Below, one piece after another: positions 9,346 to 18,604 of a DNA stretch of 64,000 nt. Numbering within the stretch: position 1 is the first letter of the stretch; each line of letters opens with the position of its first letter. The stretch is from assembly GCF_040813715.1 (NCBI RefSeq), contig NZ_JBFOCH010000006.1, one strand, 5' to 3'. Source of the DNA: Mesorhizobium_K marinum (GTDB taxonomy: Bacteria; Pseudomonadota; Alphaproteobacteria; Rhizobiales; Rhizobiaceae). The notes beneath the pieces are model-generated. The model was not told the origin of the DNA. It made no database searches and was given only the letters and a program-made list of their open reading frames with translations. Made by a program: the position numbers and the translations under genes.

Positions 9346-10722
9346 ATGGCTCCCGCGAGCATGACGACGGCGATCGTGATGGCGGCCACCCTGGCCGCCG
9401 TCACCGTCGCGTCGGCGGACACGATCCTCGTTCCCGCCGGTGCCGGCCAGCCGCTCCAGCAGATCCTGGACCGGGCCGTACCAGGCGACGTCGTCAGGCT
9501 CGGCCCTGGGGAACATGAAGGACGGGTCGCCATTCATTCGGCGGTGACGCTCGAAGGCGAACCAGGTGCCAAGCTTTACAGCCGCGCCGGCGGAAGCGTC
9601 GTCACGGTAACCGCCCCGCGCGCGGTCGTGCGCGGGCTGGAGATCGGCGGGTCCGGCACGAACATTGGTACCTTCGATTCCGGCGTCCTCCTCGAGGCGA
9701 CGGCGACCGGTGCTATCGTCGAAAACAACGTCCTCGTCGGCAATCTCTACGGCGTCTACCTGAAGGGCGCCGCCGACGCGCTGGTGCGCGCCAACAGGAT
9801 CGTCGGCATCGGCGAGGGACGCGCCGCCGAAGCCGGCAACGGCGTGCATGTCTGGAATGCGCCGGGCGCCAGAGTGATCGACAACGAGATCAGCCTCGGC
9901 CGCGACGGCATCTTCACCAACGCCAGCCGCAACAACGTGTTCTCCGGCAACCGCTTCACCGAACTGCGCTTCGCCGTCCACTACATGTACACCAACGACA
10001 GCGAGATCAGCGACAACGTCTCGATCGGCAACTCGGTCGGCTACGCCATCATGTATTCCGACCGGCTAACGGTCAAAGGCAACGTATCGGACGGCGACCG
10101 CGACCACGGACTGCTGCTCAACACCGCGAAGAACTCGACGATCACCGGAAACCTGGTTCGCGGCCGGCTCCAGCCGGTTTCCCGGTGGATCAACGCCGGA
10201 CGGCGCGGCGACGCGCACGGCGTCCCCGCCGACCCCGCCGCGGGAAGCGCGGCAAGCGCGGACGGCCTGCGCCTCGGCCCCGAAAAATGCGTCTTCATCT
10301 ACAACGCCAATCGCAACGACTTCTCGGACAACCGGTTCGAGAACTGCGCGATCGGCATTCACTTCACGGCCGGCTCCGAGGGCAACCGGATGACGGGCAA
10401 TGCCTTCGTCGGGAACCGCAACCAGGTGAAATACGTCGGCACGCGCCATCTCGACTGGTCGGCCGGCGGCCGGGGCAACTACTGGAGCGACAATCCCGCT
10501 TTCGATCTCGACGGCGACGGGATCGCCGACGCTCCGTACCGGCCGAACGACCTCGTCGACCGTGTGCTGTGGACGGCGCCGCAGGCGAAGATCCTGATCA
10601 ACAGTCCCGCGGTCCAGGTAATCCGCTGGGCGCAGAACCAGTTTCCCGCGATCCTGCCTGGTGGCGTGGTCGACAGTCACCCGCTGATGACGCCCCCGGA
10701 AACGAGGGTGCAGAATCGATGA
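9346..10722 (+). CDS. nosD: NosD, periplasmic beta-helix copper-site maturation protein
   Basis: 458 aa. Signal peptide at about 1-25 (ends VASA), then a right-handed parallel beta-helix made of repeated GN/DN-rich turns (ENNVLVGNLYG, DNEISLGRDG, SGNRFTE, SDNVSIGNS), the NosD/CASH fold. NosD works with the NosFY ABC complex in assembling the CuZ site of NosZ. Starts are possible at 9346 or 9361. The stop overlaps the nosF start in ATGA. The 3' end is repeated at N10806. Confidence 0.94.
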   Translation: MAPASMTTAIVMAATLAAVTVASADTILVPAGAGQPLQQILDRAVPGDVVRLGPGEHEGRVAIHSAVTLEGEPGAKLYSRAGGSVVTVTAPRAVVRGLEIGGSGTNIGTFDSGVLLEATATGAIVENNVLVGNLYGVYLKGAADALVRANRIVGIGEGRAAEAGNGVHVWNAPGARVIDNEISLGRDGIFTNASRNNVFSGNRFTELRFAVHYMYTNDSEISDNVSIGNSVGYAIMYSDRLTVKGNVSDGDRDHGLLLNTAKNSTITGNLVRGRLQPVSRWINAGRRGDAHGVPADPAAGSAASADGLRLGPEKCVFIYNANRNDFSDNRFENCAIGIHFTAGSEGNRMTGNAFVGNRNQVKYVGTRHLDWSAGGRGNYWSDNPAFDLDGDGIADAPYRPNDLVDRVLWTAPQAKILINSPAVQVIRWAQNQFPAILPGGVVDSHPLMTPPETRVQNR

Positions 10723-10942
10723 AACCCACCATCCTGCTCGACGGTGTTTCGAAGAGTTTTGGCGCGATCCGGGCCGTCAGGAACGTGTCGCTCGCGCTCG
10801 CTCCANTCGACAGTCACCCGCTGATGACGCCCCCGGAACCGAGGGTACAGAACCGATGAAACCCACCATCCTGCTCGACGGCGTTTCGAAGAGTTTTGGC
10901 GCGATCCGGGCCGTCAGGAACGTGTCGCTCGCGCTCGCTCCA
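10670..10942. repeat. Assembly join at N10806 (136 bp written twice)
   Basis: Bases 10670-10805 recur at 10807-10942 with a few mismatches. The nosD 3' end and nosF 5' end (ATG 10719 and again 10856) therefore appear twice. Confidence 0.9.
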
Positions 10943-11927
10943 GGCGAAATCGTGGCCCTCGTCGGCCACAACGGCGCGGGCAAGACCACCCTCATCAAGC
11001 TGATGCTCGGCCTGATCCGGCCGACCGAAGGCGTCGTGCGCATGCTGGGCNGACGGTGTTTCGAAGAGTTTTGGCGCGATCCGGGCCGTCAGGAACGTGT
11101 CGCTCGCGCTCGCTCCAGGCGAAATCGTGGCCCTCGTCGGCCACAACGGCGCGGGCAAGACCACCCTCATCAAGCTGATGCTCGGCCTGATCCGGCCGAC
11201 CGAAGGCGTCGTGCGCATGCTGGGCGGCGATCCGTCAACCGATGCCGAGGTGCGGGCCGCGTTCGGCTACCTGCCGGAGAATGTCGCCTTCAACCCGGCC
11301 CTCACCGGCCGCGAGACGCTGCACTTCTATTCCGCCCTGAAACGCGCGGGGCGCGAGCAAGTGGAGGGACTGCTCGAACGCGTTGGCCTGGCCGAAGCGG
11401 CCGGCCGGCGCGTGCGCACCTATTCCAAGGGTATGCGCCAGCGCCTGGGACTGGCGCAGGCGCTTCTGGGCAGGCCCCGGGTCCTGCTGCTCGACGAACC
11501 GACCACCGGGCTCGATCCGGCGCTGCGCCGCGACTTCTACCGGTTTCTCGAGCAACTGCGCGACGATGGGGCGACGATCCTGCTTTCCTCCCACGCGCTG
11601 TCCGAACTCGAAGGACGCGCCGACCATGTGATCATCATGGGCAGGGGCGAGAAGGTTGCCGACGGGACGCTTGACGAACTGCGCCGGCTGGCGCGGCTGC
11701 CGACCCGCATTCGCATCCGGCTCGCCGAGGGCGAAAGGCGCGATGGCTTCCAGGGAAGCTGGCGCGCCGACAACGGCCGCATGCTGGAGATCGACGCCGC
11801 GCCCGAGGAGAAGGTCGCGCTGGTGCGCGCCGCGATGGGCGCGGCGATCGCCGACCTCGATGTGGTGCCGCCGACGCTGGACGAACTCTACGCGCACTTC
11901 CAGGACCGACAGGACCTAGACAGATGA
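10856..11927 (+). CDS. nosF: NosF, ABC ATPase of the Cu-site maturation transporter
   Basis: With the 175-bp excess at N11051 removed, the gene is 897 bp, 298 aa. It has Walker A GHNGAGKTT, signature YSKGMRQRLGLAQ, Walker B VLLLDEPTTGLD and the switch histidine in LSSHALSE. It energises the NosY permease in NosZ maturation. A first, truncated copy of its start lies at 10719-10805 before N10806; in the real genome the start overlaps nosD as ATGA. The stop overlaps nosY (ATGA at 11924). Confidence 0.93.
10877..11225. repeat. Assembly join at N11051 (174 bp written twice)
   Basis: Bases 10877-11050 correspond to 11052-11225 with at least one C/T difference. The Walker A region of nosF is therefore duplicated and frameshifted artificially. 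Confidence 0.9.
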
Positions 11928-12745
11928 GAACGATCCTGATCATCGCCGCGAAGGAAATCCGCGAGGGCATGCGCAACCGGTGGGTTCTCGCCACCACGCT
12001 GCTGATGGCCACCCTCGCCCTTACCCTGGCCTTCCTCGGAAGCGCGCCGACGGGCAGCGTCGGCGCGGGCGCGCTCGACGTGGTCGTCGTCAGCCTGTCG
12101 AGCCTCTCGGTGTTTCTCGTCCCGCTGATCGCCCTATTGATCTCGCACGACGCAATCGTCGGCGAAAGCGAGCGCGGCACCATGCTGCTGTTGCTCAGCT
12201 ATCCCCTCGCCCGCTGGCAGGTGATCGCAGGCAAGTTCGCCGGCCACCTTACGATCCTCGCCTTCGCAACGCTGGTGGGCTACGGCACCGCGGCGGTCGC
12301 ACTCGCCGGCTCCGGCCGGCTCGACGGCACGGCGGGCTGGCCGGCCTTCGCGGCGCTGATCGGCTCGTCGGTCCTGCTCGGCGCCGTCTTCGTCTCGATC
12401 GGGTATTTCGTCAGTGCGATGTCCGACCAGCGCGGGACCGCGGGAGGCGTCGCCATCGGCGTCTGGCTGCTCTTCGTCCTGATCTACGACATGGCGCTGC
12501 TGGGCCTGCTCGTGGTGGACCAGGGACGGACGGTGACTCCCGAGGCACTGAACGCCCTGCTGCTGCTCAATCCGACCGACACCTACCGGATATTCAATCT
12601 CGGCGGAACGGCAAGCGCCGTGGCAGGCATGGGCATCGCCGACCAGTCAACGCTGGCCTCGGGGACGCTCATGCTGGCGCTGCTGCTCTGGGCAGCCGCA
12701 CCGCTGGCGGCCACCATGCTCGTCTTCTCGAGGAGGGAACCGTGA
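11924..12745 (+). CDS. nosY: NosY, ABC-2-type permease
   Basis: 273 aa with about six hydrophobic segments (first at 16-40, last ending near 268) and the ABC-2 signature region HDAIVGESERGTMLLLLSYPL. It is the membrane partner of NosF in NosZ copper-site assembly. The start overlaps nosF by 4 bp and the stop overlaps the nosL start by 1 bp (TGATG), indicating translational coupling. Confidence 0.94.
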   Translation: MRTILIIAAKEIREGMRNRWVLATTLLMATLALTLAFLGSAPTGSVGAGALDVVVVSLSSLSVFLVPLIALLISHDAIVGESERGTMLLLLSYPLARWQVIAGKFAGHLTILAFATLVGYGTAAVALAGSGRLDGTAGWPAFAALIGSSVLLGAVFVSIGYFVSAMSDQRGTAGGVAIGVWLLFVLIYDMALLGLLVVDQGRTVTPEALNALLLLNPTDTYRIFNLGGTASAVAGMGIADQSTLASGTLMLALLLWAAAPLAATMLVFSRREP

Positions 12746-13302
12746 TGCGCGGACGAATGGTGCTCGCCCTCGCCGTGGTGCTCACCCTTGCCGGCGGCTG
12801 CTCGAACGAGGAGGACGTCGCCATGCCGGCAGCCTTTGCGCTGACCGACGATGCGATGGGACGGTACTGCGGGATGAACGTGCTCGAGCACGACGGACCG
12901 AAGGGCCAGGTGATCCTGACCCGCATGAACGAGCCGATCTGGTTCTCGTCCGCCCGCGACGCGGTGGCTTTCACCATGCTGCCGGACGAGCCGAAGAACG
13001 TCGCCGCGATCTACGTATCCGACATGGGCGCGGCCCCGAGCTGGGAACAGCCCGGCGCAGAGAACTGGATCGATGCCCGCGCCGCGTTCTACGTGATCGG
13101 CAGCAGCCGGCTCGGCGGCATGGGCGCGGCCGAGACCGTCCCCTTCTCGAGCGAAAGTGCTGCGCGGGACTTCGCGGAGCGTCATGGCGGCGAGATCGTT
13201 CGTTTCGCCGACATCCCAGCCAACTACGTGCTCGGCGACGGAAGCGACGGAGAGGAACCGGCGAGCATGCCGGACGCCCATTCCGGCCATGCGGGAGGCT
13301 GA
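12745..13302 (+). CDS. nosL: NosL, outer-membrane copper chaperone lipoprotein
   Basis: 185 aa. A short signal ends in the lipobox LAGGC (Cys about residue 19). The mature part has the NosL Cu(I)-binding region (YCGMNV) and a C-terminal Met/His-rich tail (MPDAHSGHAGG). NosL delivers copper for NosZ. It sits in the standard place between nosY and nosX, starting 1 bp inside nosY; the nosX ATG follows 3 bp after its stop. Confidence 0.93.
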   Translation: MRGRMVLALAVVLTLAGGCSNEEDVAMPAAFALTDDAMGRYCGMNVLEHDGPKGQVILTRMNEPIWFSSARDAVAFTMLPDEPKNVAAIYVSDMGAAPSWEQPGAENWIDARAAFYVIGSSRLGGMGAAETVPFSSESAARDFAERHGGEIVRFADIPANYVLGDGSDGEEPASMPDAHSGHAGG

Positions 13303-13305
13303 ACG

Positions 13306-14481
13306 ATGACACAGATGACCCGCCGCCGCTTCATCGGCATTTCAGCGGCCGCCGGCGGCCTTTCCCTGCTGCCCTTCGGAACCGTCGCCGGCAACATGCC
13401 CGACGCGGTCGTCTGGCGCGGGCGGGCGATGGGAGCCGCCGCGGAACTGATCCTCCACCACCGCGACCGCGAGCTTGCCCGTGCGCTGGTGGCGCGCATG
13501 GCCGGCGAGATCGACCGTCTGGAGCGCATATTCAGCCTCTACGCTCCAGACTCGTCCCTGTCGCAGCTCAACGCCGCAGGCGCGCTGGCCGCCCCACCGT
13601 GCGAACTGATCGAACTGCTTTCGCTGTGCCGCGACGTCTGGGCGGCAAGTGCTGGCGCATTCGACCCGACGGTCCAGCCGCTTTGGACACTGCATGCCCG
13701 CCATTTCGCTTCAGCGAATGCCGATCCGGCCGGCCCGGCTCAGGACGAGATCGAGGCGGCGCTCGCCCTGGTCGGCTTCGGCCGTCTGGCATTCGACCAC
13801 AGCCGCGTCGCCTTGCCGCTCAAGGGCATGGCGCTGACGCTCAACGGCATCGCGCAGGGCTTCCTGACCGACCGGATCGTAGACATGCTGCGCGAGGCAG
13901 GGGTGACCGACACGCTGGCCGATATAGGCGAGGTCCGCGCGATGGGCCGGCGCGGCGACGGATCGCCGTGGCGGGTGGGCATCGGCGGCCTGGGCGACAC
14001 CGTCGAACTGGTCGACCGGGCTATTGCGACGTCGAGCCCTGACGGGTTCCGCTTCGCCGGTCCCGGTTCCCCCGCCCACCTGNGCATGCTGCGCGACGCG
14101 GGGGTGACCGACACGCTGGCCGATATAGGCGAGGTCCGCGCGATGGGCCGGCGCGGCGACGGATCGCCGTGGCGGGTGGGCATCGGCGGCCTGGGCGACA
14201 CCGTCGAACTGGTCGACCGGGCTATTGCGACGTCGAGCCCTGACGGGTTCCGCTTCGCCGGTCCCGGTTCCCCCGCCCACCTGCTCGATCCCCGCACCGG
14301 CCGCTCGGCGCGTCGCTACGGCTGCGTCAGCGTCCTTTCTCCAGGCGCAGCCGCCGCCGACGGACTTTCGACGGCCTGCAACTTCCTCGATACGCCAGCA
14401 ATCGAAGCCCTGCTCGCCGCCTTTCCCGAAACCCAGGTTCGCCTCCGCTCGGCCGACGGGAGGAGGCTCCGCCTTGGTTGA
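13306..14481 (+). CDS. nosX: NosX, FAD:protein FMN transferase (ApbE family) serving NosR
   Basis: About 324 aa once the in-frame 201-bp repeat at N14083 is removed. Tat signal TRRRFIGIS, then an ApbE fold: SLYAPDSSLSQLN, AFDPTVQPLW and the nucleotide/metal-binding TSSPDGFRF region. It attaches FMN covalently to the NosR periplasmic domain. It is the last gene of the nosRZDFYLX series. The 118 bp between it and the DUF1858 gene show no other gene. Confidence 0.92.
   Translation: MTQMTRRRFIGISAAAGGLSLLPFGTVAGNMPDAVVWRGRAMGAAAELILHHRDRELARALVARMAGEIDRLERIFSLYAPDSSLSQLNAAGALAAPPCELIELLSLCRDVWAASAGAFDPTVQPLWTLHARHFASANADPAGPAQDEIEAALALVGFGRLAFDHSRVALPLKGMALTLNGIAQGFLTDRIVDMLREAGVTDTLADIGEVRAMGRRGDGSPWRVGIGGLGDTVELVDRAIATSSPDGFRFAGPGSPAHLXMLRDAGVTDTLADIGEVRAMGRRGDGSPWRVGIGGLGDTVELVDRAIATSSPDGFRFAGPGSPAHLLDPRTGRSARRYGCVSVLSPGAAAADGLSTACNFLDTPAIEALLAAFPETQVRLRSADGRRLRLG
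13884..14283. repeat. Assembly join at N14083 (199 bp written twice)
   Basis: Bases 13884-14082 recur at 14085-14283. The offset of 201 preserves the nosX frame but adds 67 spurious codons. Confidence 0.9.
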
Positions 14482-14599
14482 TGGAGAGCGGCAGGACGCC
14501 CCTCCGGCCGGGCGAGAGACCGCTCCGGCGTCGACATGATCGCGCCAGGGCGGCCTGGCAGGCCGACAACAGCGGCTTCTTCCACCGCGGAGAACGCAG

Positions 14600-14860
14600 A
14601 TGAGGCGCTATCGCGACGACATGACGATGGACGAGATCATGCGGTTGTGGCCGGCGACGATCCGCGTCGTGCTCGACCACGGCCTGCTCTGCGTCGGGTG
14701 CCCGATCGCCAGATTTCACACGGTCGCGGATGCGATCCGGGAGCACGGGGTCGACGGCGCCCGTCTGCGCGCCGACCTTTTGGCCGTCATCGGCAACACG
14801 GGCCCCGGCAACGCTCAGTCGCGCTCCGTCCGTCCTTCTGCAAGCAACAGGAGCTTGTGA
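14600..14860 (+). CDS. DUF1858 domain protein with CxxC motif
   Basis: 86 aa. MTMDEIMRLWPATIRVVLDHGLLCVGCPIARFHTVADA-type sequence (residues about 8-45) is the DUF1858 domain, a small helical domain with a conserved Cys pair (CVGC). It occurs alone or next to hybrid-cluster and respiratory genes; its biochemistry is poorly known. ATG 14600 has an AACGCAG leader. It lies between nosX and the regulator, and its 3' end overlaps the convergent regulator gene. Expression with the nos genes is likely but inferred. Confidence 0.75.
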   Translation: MRRYRDDMTMDEIMRLWPATIRVVLDHGLLCVGCPIARFHTVADAIREHGVDGARLRADLLAVIGNTGPGNAQSRSVRPSASNRSL

Positions 14861-15020
14861 GACTCGACGATCGTCACCTGCTGGCNAGACGGCGCCAATC
14901 TGCGCGCCGACCTTTTGGCCGTCATCGCCAGCACGGGTCCCGGCAACGCTCAGTCGCGCTCCGTCCGTCCCTCTGCAAGCAACAGGAGCTTGTGAGACTC
15001 GACGATCGTCACCTGCTGGC
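14753..15020. repeat. Assembly join at N14886 (133 bp written twice)
   Basis: Bases 14753-14885 correspond to 14888-15020 with several mismatches. The copy holds the 3' ends of the DUF1858 gene and of the convergent regulator gene. Confidence 0.88.
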
Positions 15021-15950
15021 GGCCGCTTTTCACGAGACCCTTGTCCTCCCACGCCGACATGATGCGGCTGACGGTGTGAAGCGTGGTGCCGGTCATCTCG
15101 GCGATGTCCTGCCGAGAGATCGGGAAGTCGATGGCGATGCCGTCGCCGTCGCTGCGACCGGCCTGTCGGACCAGTCGCAGCAGCGCGTGCGCGACGCGTT
15201 GCTCGACNCGTCCGTCCTTCTGCAAGCAACAGGAGCTTGTGAGACTCGACGATCGTCACCTGCTGGCGGCCGCTTTTCACGAGACCCTTGTCCTCCCACG
15301 CCGACATGATGCGGCTGACGGTGTGAAGCGTGGTGCCGGTCATCTCGGCGATGTCCTGCCGAGAGATCGGGAAGTCGATGGCGATGCCGTCGCCGTCGCT
15401 GCGACCGGCCTGTCGGACCAGTCGCAGCAGCGCGTGCGCGACGCGTTGCTCGACCTGCCGCGTCGCCATGTCGAGCATCTGCGTCTGCACATCCTCGAGG
15501 CGCGCGCCGACGGTCCTGTAGGTGTTTTTCCCGAACGAAGGATAGTCGACGGCGAACTTGGCCCACAGCCGGCTCGGCCACGCCAGNGGGATAGTCGGCG
15601 GCGAACTTGGTCCACAGCCGGCTCGGCCACGCCAGCACAACGCAATCGACGGCAGCGACTGCGCTGGCGGGATAGGTATCGCGGCCGAGCGCCTGGGCGA
15701 TGCCGAGAAGTTCGCCCGGCACGATATAGCGGACAATGGCTTGCCGGCCGTCGGGCGTGGTCCTTACCACACGGACCCGACCGTCGAGCAGGATGAAGAA
15801 GGAACCGGCCTCGACGCCCTGATCGAAGATGGCGTCGTCCTTTGCGACCCTCAGCGCGACGGCCTTCGACAGGATCGCGTCGAGATCGGCCCTGGCGAGG
15901 CCCTCGAATGCCGGCAGGCCCGCGATCAACGAATGGTCCAAGCGGCTCAA
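14950..15950 (-). CDS. Crp/Fnr-family regulator, NnrR/Dnr-like (no Fe-S cysteines)
   Basis: Removing 247 bp (N15208) and 49 bp (N15587) leaves 705 bp, 234 aa. There is a cNMP-binding-like beta barrel (about 10-125) and a C-terminal Crp-type HTH with recognition helix TTLHTVSRIMSAWEDKGLV. The N-terminus lacks the cysteine cluster of oxygen-sensing Fnr, placing it nearer the NnrR/Dnr group of NO-responsive regulators. TTG 15950 is preceded by GGAGAG at 6 nt. It is divergent from pseudoazurin across a palindrome TTGCG-N4-CGCAA, a likely self-binding site. The His of TLHTVSR replaces the Glu usual in Fnr, fitting a changed half-site. The subgroup assignment is inference. Confidence 0.82.
14962..15454. 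repeat. Assembly join at N15208 (246 bp written twice)
   Basis: Bases 14962-15207 correspond to 15209-15454. The segment encodes the HTH end of the regulator; part of it is present a third time at 14827-14885. Confidence 0.9.
15541..15635. repeat. Assembly join at N15587 (46 bp written twice)
   Basis: Bases 15541-15586 correspond to 15590-15635 with two mismatches, inside the regulator gene. Confidence 0.85.
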
Positions 15951-16022
15951 TGCAAGCTCTCCTGCCCCTCTCCGTCGATACCCAGCGGACCCGGAACAAC
16001 GCCCTGGCAGCGACACATCTGT

Positions 16023-16036
16023 TTGCGCGAACGCAA
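16023..16036. promoter_or_regulatory. Perfect NnrR-type palindrome TTGCG-N4-CGCAA
   Basis: TTGCGCGAACGCAA is a perfect palindromic Crp/Fnr-family box matching the TTGCG/CGCAA form reported for NnrR regulons. It lies 73 bp before the regulator start on one side and 71 bp before pseudoazurin on the other, near the middle of the divergent region 15951-16106. Confidence 0.72.
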
Positions 16037-16106
16037 AGTTGCCGAACACGCCAGGGCCTACAAGCGTGCGAACGGCTGACATCTAGATATTGGAAAGGAT
16101 GCGAAG

Positions 16107-16547
16107 ATGAAACCACTTCTGACTTTGGCGACCGCGGCGGCGCTGATGCTCGGCGCGGGCGGGGCCTGGGCTGCCGAGCACGAGATCCACATGCTGAACA
16201 AGGGCGAGAAGGGCAACATGGTCTTCGTGCCGGACTTCGTCCAGGCCGCGCCGGGCGACACGATCCGCTTCGTGCCGACCGACAAGACGCACAATGTGGA
16301 ATCGATCGCGAAGATGATCCCCGAGGGCGCCGAGCCGTTCAAGGGCAAGGTCAACGAAGAAATCACCCTCACCCTGACCGCCGAAGGCGTCTACGGCGTC
16401 AAGTGCATGCCACACTACGCGATGGGCATGGTCGCCGTCGTGGTGGTCGGCAATCCGGTCAACCTGGAAGATGCGAAGGCGGTCAAGCATCCCGGCATGG
16501 CCAGGAAGCGCTTCGAGGCGATCTTCGCCGAGATTCCTGCGAACTGA
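16107..16547 (+). CDS. Pseudoazurin, periplasmic type 1 copper electron carrier
   Basis: 146 aa. Signal peptide 1-22 (ends AWAA). The mature cupredoxin has all type 1 Cu ligands: His in DKTHNVES and Cys, His and Met in VKCMPHYAMGM. Pseudoazurin donates electrons to NosZ and NirK in alphaproteobacterial denitrifiers. GGAAAGG lies upstream of ATG 16107. It follows the NnrR-type palindrome and precedes nnrS by 22 bp, so the two are probably co-transcribed. Confidence 0.94.
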   Translation: MKPLLTLATAAALMLGAGGAWAAEHEIHMLNKGEKGNMVFVPDFVQAAPGDTIRFVPTDKTHNVESIAKMIPEGAEPFKGKVNEEITLTLTAEGVYGVKCMPHYAMGMVAVVVVGNPVNLEDAKAVKHPGMARKRFEAIFAEIPAN

Positions 16548-16569
16548 AGCGACGATACGGCGCAAGGCG

Positions 16570-17784
16570 ATGGCCATACCGCGCACGCGACCGGGCAACT
16601 ACCCGGCGTTCCTGTCCTACGGATTCAGGCCGTTCTTCCTGCTCGGCTCGATCTGGGGCGGCCTTGCGGTCCTGGCCTGGCTGCCCATCCTGAGCGGCCG
16701 TCTCGAAACGGCGAGCCTCTTTGCGCCGGTCGACTGGCACGCTCACGAGATGATCTTCGGCTTCCTGCCGGCGATCGTTACCGGCTTCCTCCTGACGGCG
16801 ATCCCCAACTGGACCGGACGCCTGCCAGTCCAGGGCCTGCCGCTGGCGCTGCTTGCGGCGCTGTGGCTGGCGGGACGCGTCGTCATTTCGCTCTCAGCCT
16901 ATGCCGGATGGGTCGTCGCGCTCGCCGTCGATTGCGCGTTCCTGCTGGTGGTGGTTGCAACCGCGGCGAGGGAGATCGTTGCCGGGCGCAACTGGCGCAA
17001 CCTCAAGGTGGTCGTCCCAGTTTCGGCCCTGCTCGCAGCCAACCTCGTCTTCCATCTGGAGGCGCACCTAGCGGGAAGCGCGGACATCGGCCGGCGCCTG
17101 GGCATCGCGGTCGGGCTGGTCCTGATCATGATCATCGGCGGTAGGATCATCCCGAGCTTCACCCGCAACTGGCTGGTCCGCGCGAATCCCGGACGGCTGC
17201 CCGAGCCCTTCGGGCGCTTTGACGCAATCGCGATCGTTTCGTCTGCGGCGGCCCTCGGCCTTTGGTCCATCTTTCCGGACAGCCCGCTCTCGGCGGCCCT
17301 GCTTCTCGTCGCCGGAACCCTGAACCTCGCGCGCCTGGCGCGGTGGGCAGGCTATCGCACCTTTCGCGACCCGCTGGTTCTGGTCCTGCACGCCGCCTAT
17401 CTGTTCTTGCCGGTCGGCTTGATCGTGGCGGGGCTGGCCGTGCTCTACCCCGAAACCCTGCCGCCGGCGTCGGGCATCCACGTTCTGGGCGTCGGCGCGA
17501 TCGGTTCGATGACGCTCGCCGTCATGGCCCGCGCCACGCTCGGACACACCGGGCGGGAACTGAGGGCGGACGCCGGGACTTGCGTCATATTCGCCGCTAT
17601 CGCCCTTGCGGCGCCGGTTCGCTTCGCCGCAGTGCTGCTGCCGGACGTGCCGGCACTGCTTCATGTTTCCGCCGCGCTTTGGGTCGCGGCGTTCTTCGGC
17701 TTCGCCGCGCTCTATGGCGGCGCGCTCATGCTTCCGCGCGCCGGGGCGATGCGGACGAACGGATCGCGCGCGGCTGCGCGCTAG
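16570..17784 (+). CDS. nnrS: NnrS family heme/copper membrane protein
   Basis: 404 aa with about 12 hydrophobic helices. The NnrS hallmarks WHAHEMIFGF (near residue 57) and NLVFHLEAH are visible; these histidines are probable metal or heme ligands. NnrS proteins relieve nitrosative stress and accompany NO/N2O reduction genes. ATG 16570 was preferred to upstream in-frame codons because the preceding sequence encodes pseudoazurin. The stop overlaps the convergent SDR gene by 4 bp (17781-17784). Confidence 0.9.
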   Translation: MAIPRTRPGNYPAFLSYGFRPFFLLGSIWGGLAVLAWLPILSGRLETASLFAPVDWHAHEMIFGFLPAIVTGFLLTAIPNWTGRLPVQGLPLALLAALWLAGRVVISLSAYAGWVVALAVDCAFLLVVVATAAREIVAGRNWRNLKVVVPVSALLAANLVFHLEAHLAGSADIGRRLGIAVGLVLIMIIGGRIIPSFTRNWLVRANPGRLPEPFGRFDAIAIVSSAAALGLWSIFPDSPLSAALLLVAGTLNLARLARWAGYRTFRDPLVLVLHAAYLFLPVGLIVAGLAVLYPETLPPASGIHVLGVGAIGSMTLAVMARATLGHTGRELRADAGTCVIFAAIALAAPVRFAAVLLPDVPALLHVSAALWVAAFFGFAALYGGALMLPRAGAMRTNGSRAAAR

Positions 17785-18587
17785 AAACCGGCCGCAACCG
17801 CCGTGGCGTCACCCTGGTTCGTTCCGCCTGCCAGCGACTCGCCGCCGTCCGCGACGAGCGCATGTCCCGTCATGTAGGACGAGCGGTCGGACACCATGAA
17901 CAGGATGACGTCGGCGATCTCCTCGGGCGTCGCGAAGCGCCCCATCGGCACGATGTTGGCGATCGCGTTTTCCAGCGATTTGCGGCCGCCGAGTTGCTTC
18001 GTGTAGGGATCGTTGAAAGGCGTATCCACCCAGCCTGGGCAGAGCGCGTTGATGCGTATGCCGAAACGGGCGACGTCGAGGGCGATCTGGCGGGTCATGG
18101 TGATCGACGCCGCCTTGCTGGTGATGTAGGCGGTCATCGCCCGGTCGAGGAAGACGCCCGAATTCGACGAGGTGTTCAGGATCACGCCCCGCCCCTGCTT
18201 CTTCATCACCGGAAGCACGGCCTGGCAGGCAACGAACTGGGCATGGACATTCACCGCCCAGGAACGGTCGAAGTCGGCGGCCCGCACTTCGTCCAGGCTG
18301 CCGGCGACCTGAATGCCCGCATGGTTGTGCAGGATATCGATCCGGCCGAGGCGACGGGCGACGTCGTCGATCACGGAGACGATGGCGCGATCGTCGGTGA
18401 CGTCGAGCTGGACGGGCTCCGCGCGGCCGCCTTCATTTGCGATCAGGCCGACCGTGGCTGCGGCAGCGGCCGGGTCGCGGTCCGTCACGACCACGGTCGC
18501 GCCTTCGCGGGCCATCGCGATGGACCCTGCCCGTCCGATGCCAGAGCCCCCGCCCGTGACGATCGCCGTCCGACCTTCAAGAATCAT
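17781..18587 (-). CDS. Short-chain dehydrogenase/reductase at end of diol dehydratase operon
   Basis: 268 aa classical SDR: nucleotide-binding TGGGSGIG (residues 11-18), NHAG in place of NNAG, catalytic Ser in NTSSNSG, and YITSK giving Tyr and Lys. GAGGGAAGAG precedes ATG 18587. It is the last gene of the importer/dehydratase operon, 17 bp after the small subunit. It may oxidise or reduce the hydroxy/carbonyl compound entering or leaving the dehydratase. Substrate unknown. Confidence 0.88.
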   Translation of the reverse strand: MILEGRTAIVTGGGSGIGRAGSIAMAREGATVVVTDRDPAAAAATVGLIANEGGRAEPVQLDVTDDRAIVSVIDDVARRLGRIDILHNHAGIQVAGSLDEVRAADFDRSWAVNVHAQFVACQAVLPVMKKQGRGVILNTSSNSGVFLDRAMTAYITSKAASITMTRQIALDVARFGIRINALCPGWVDTPFNDPYTKQLGGRKSLENAIANIVPMGRFATPEEIADVILFMVSDRSSYMTGHALVADGGESLAGGTNQGDATAVAAGF

Positions 18588-18604
18588 CGTGTCTCTTCCC
18601 TCAA

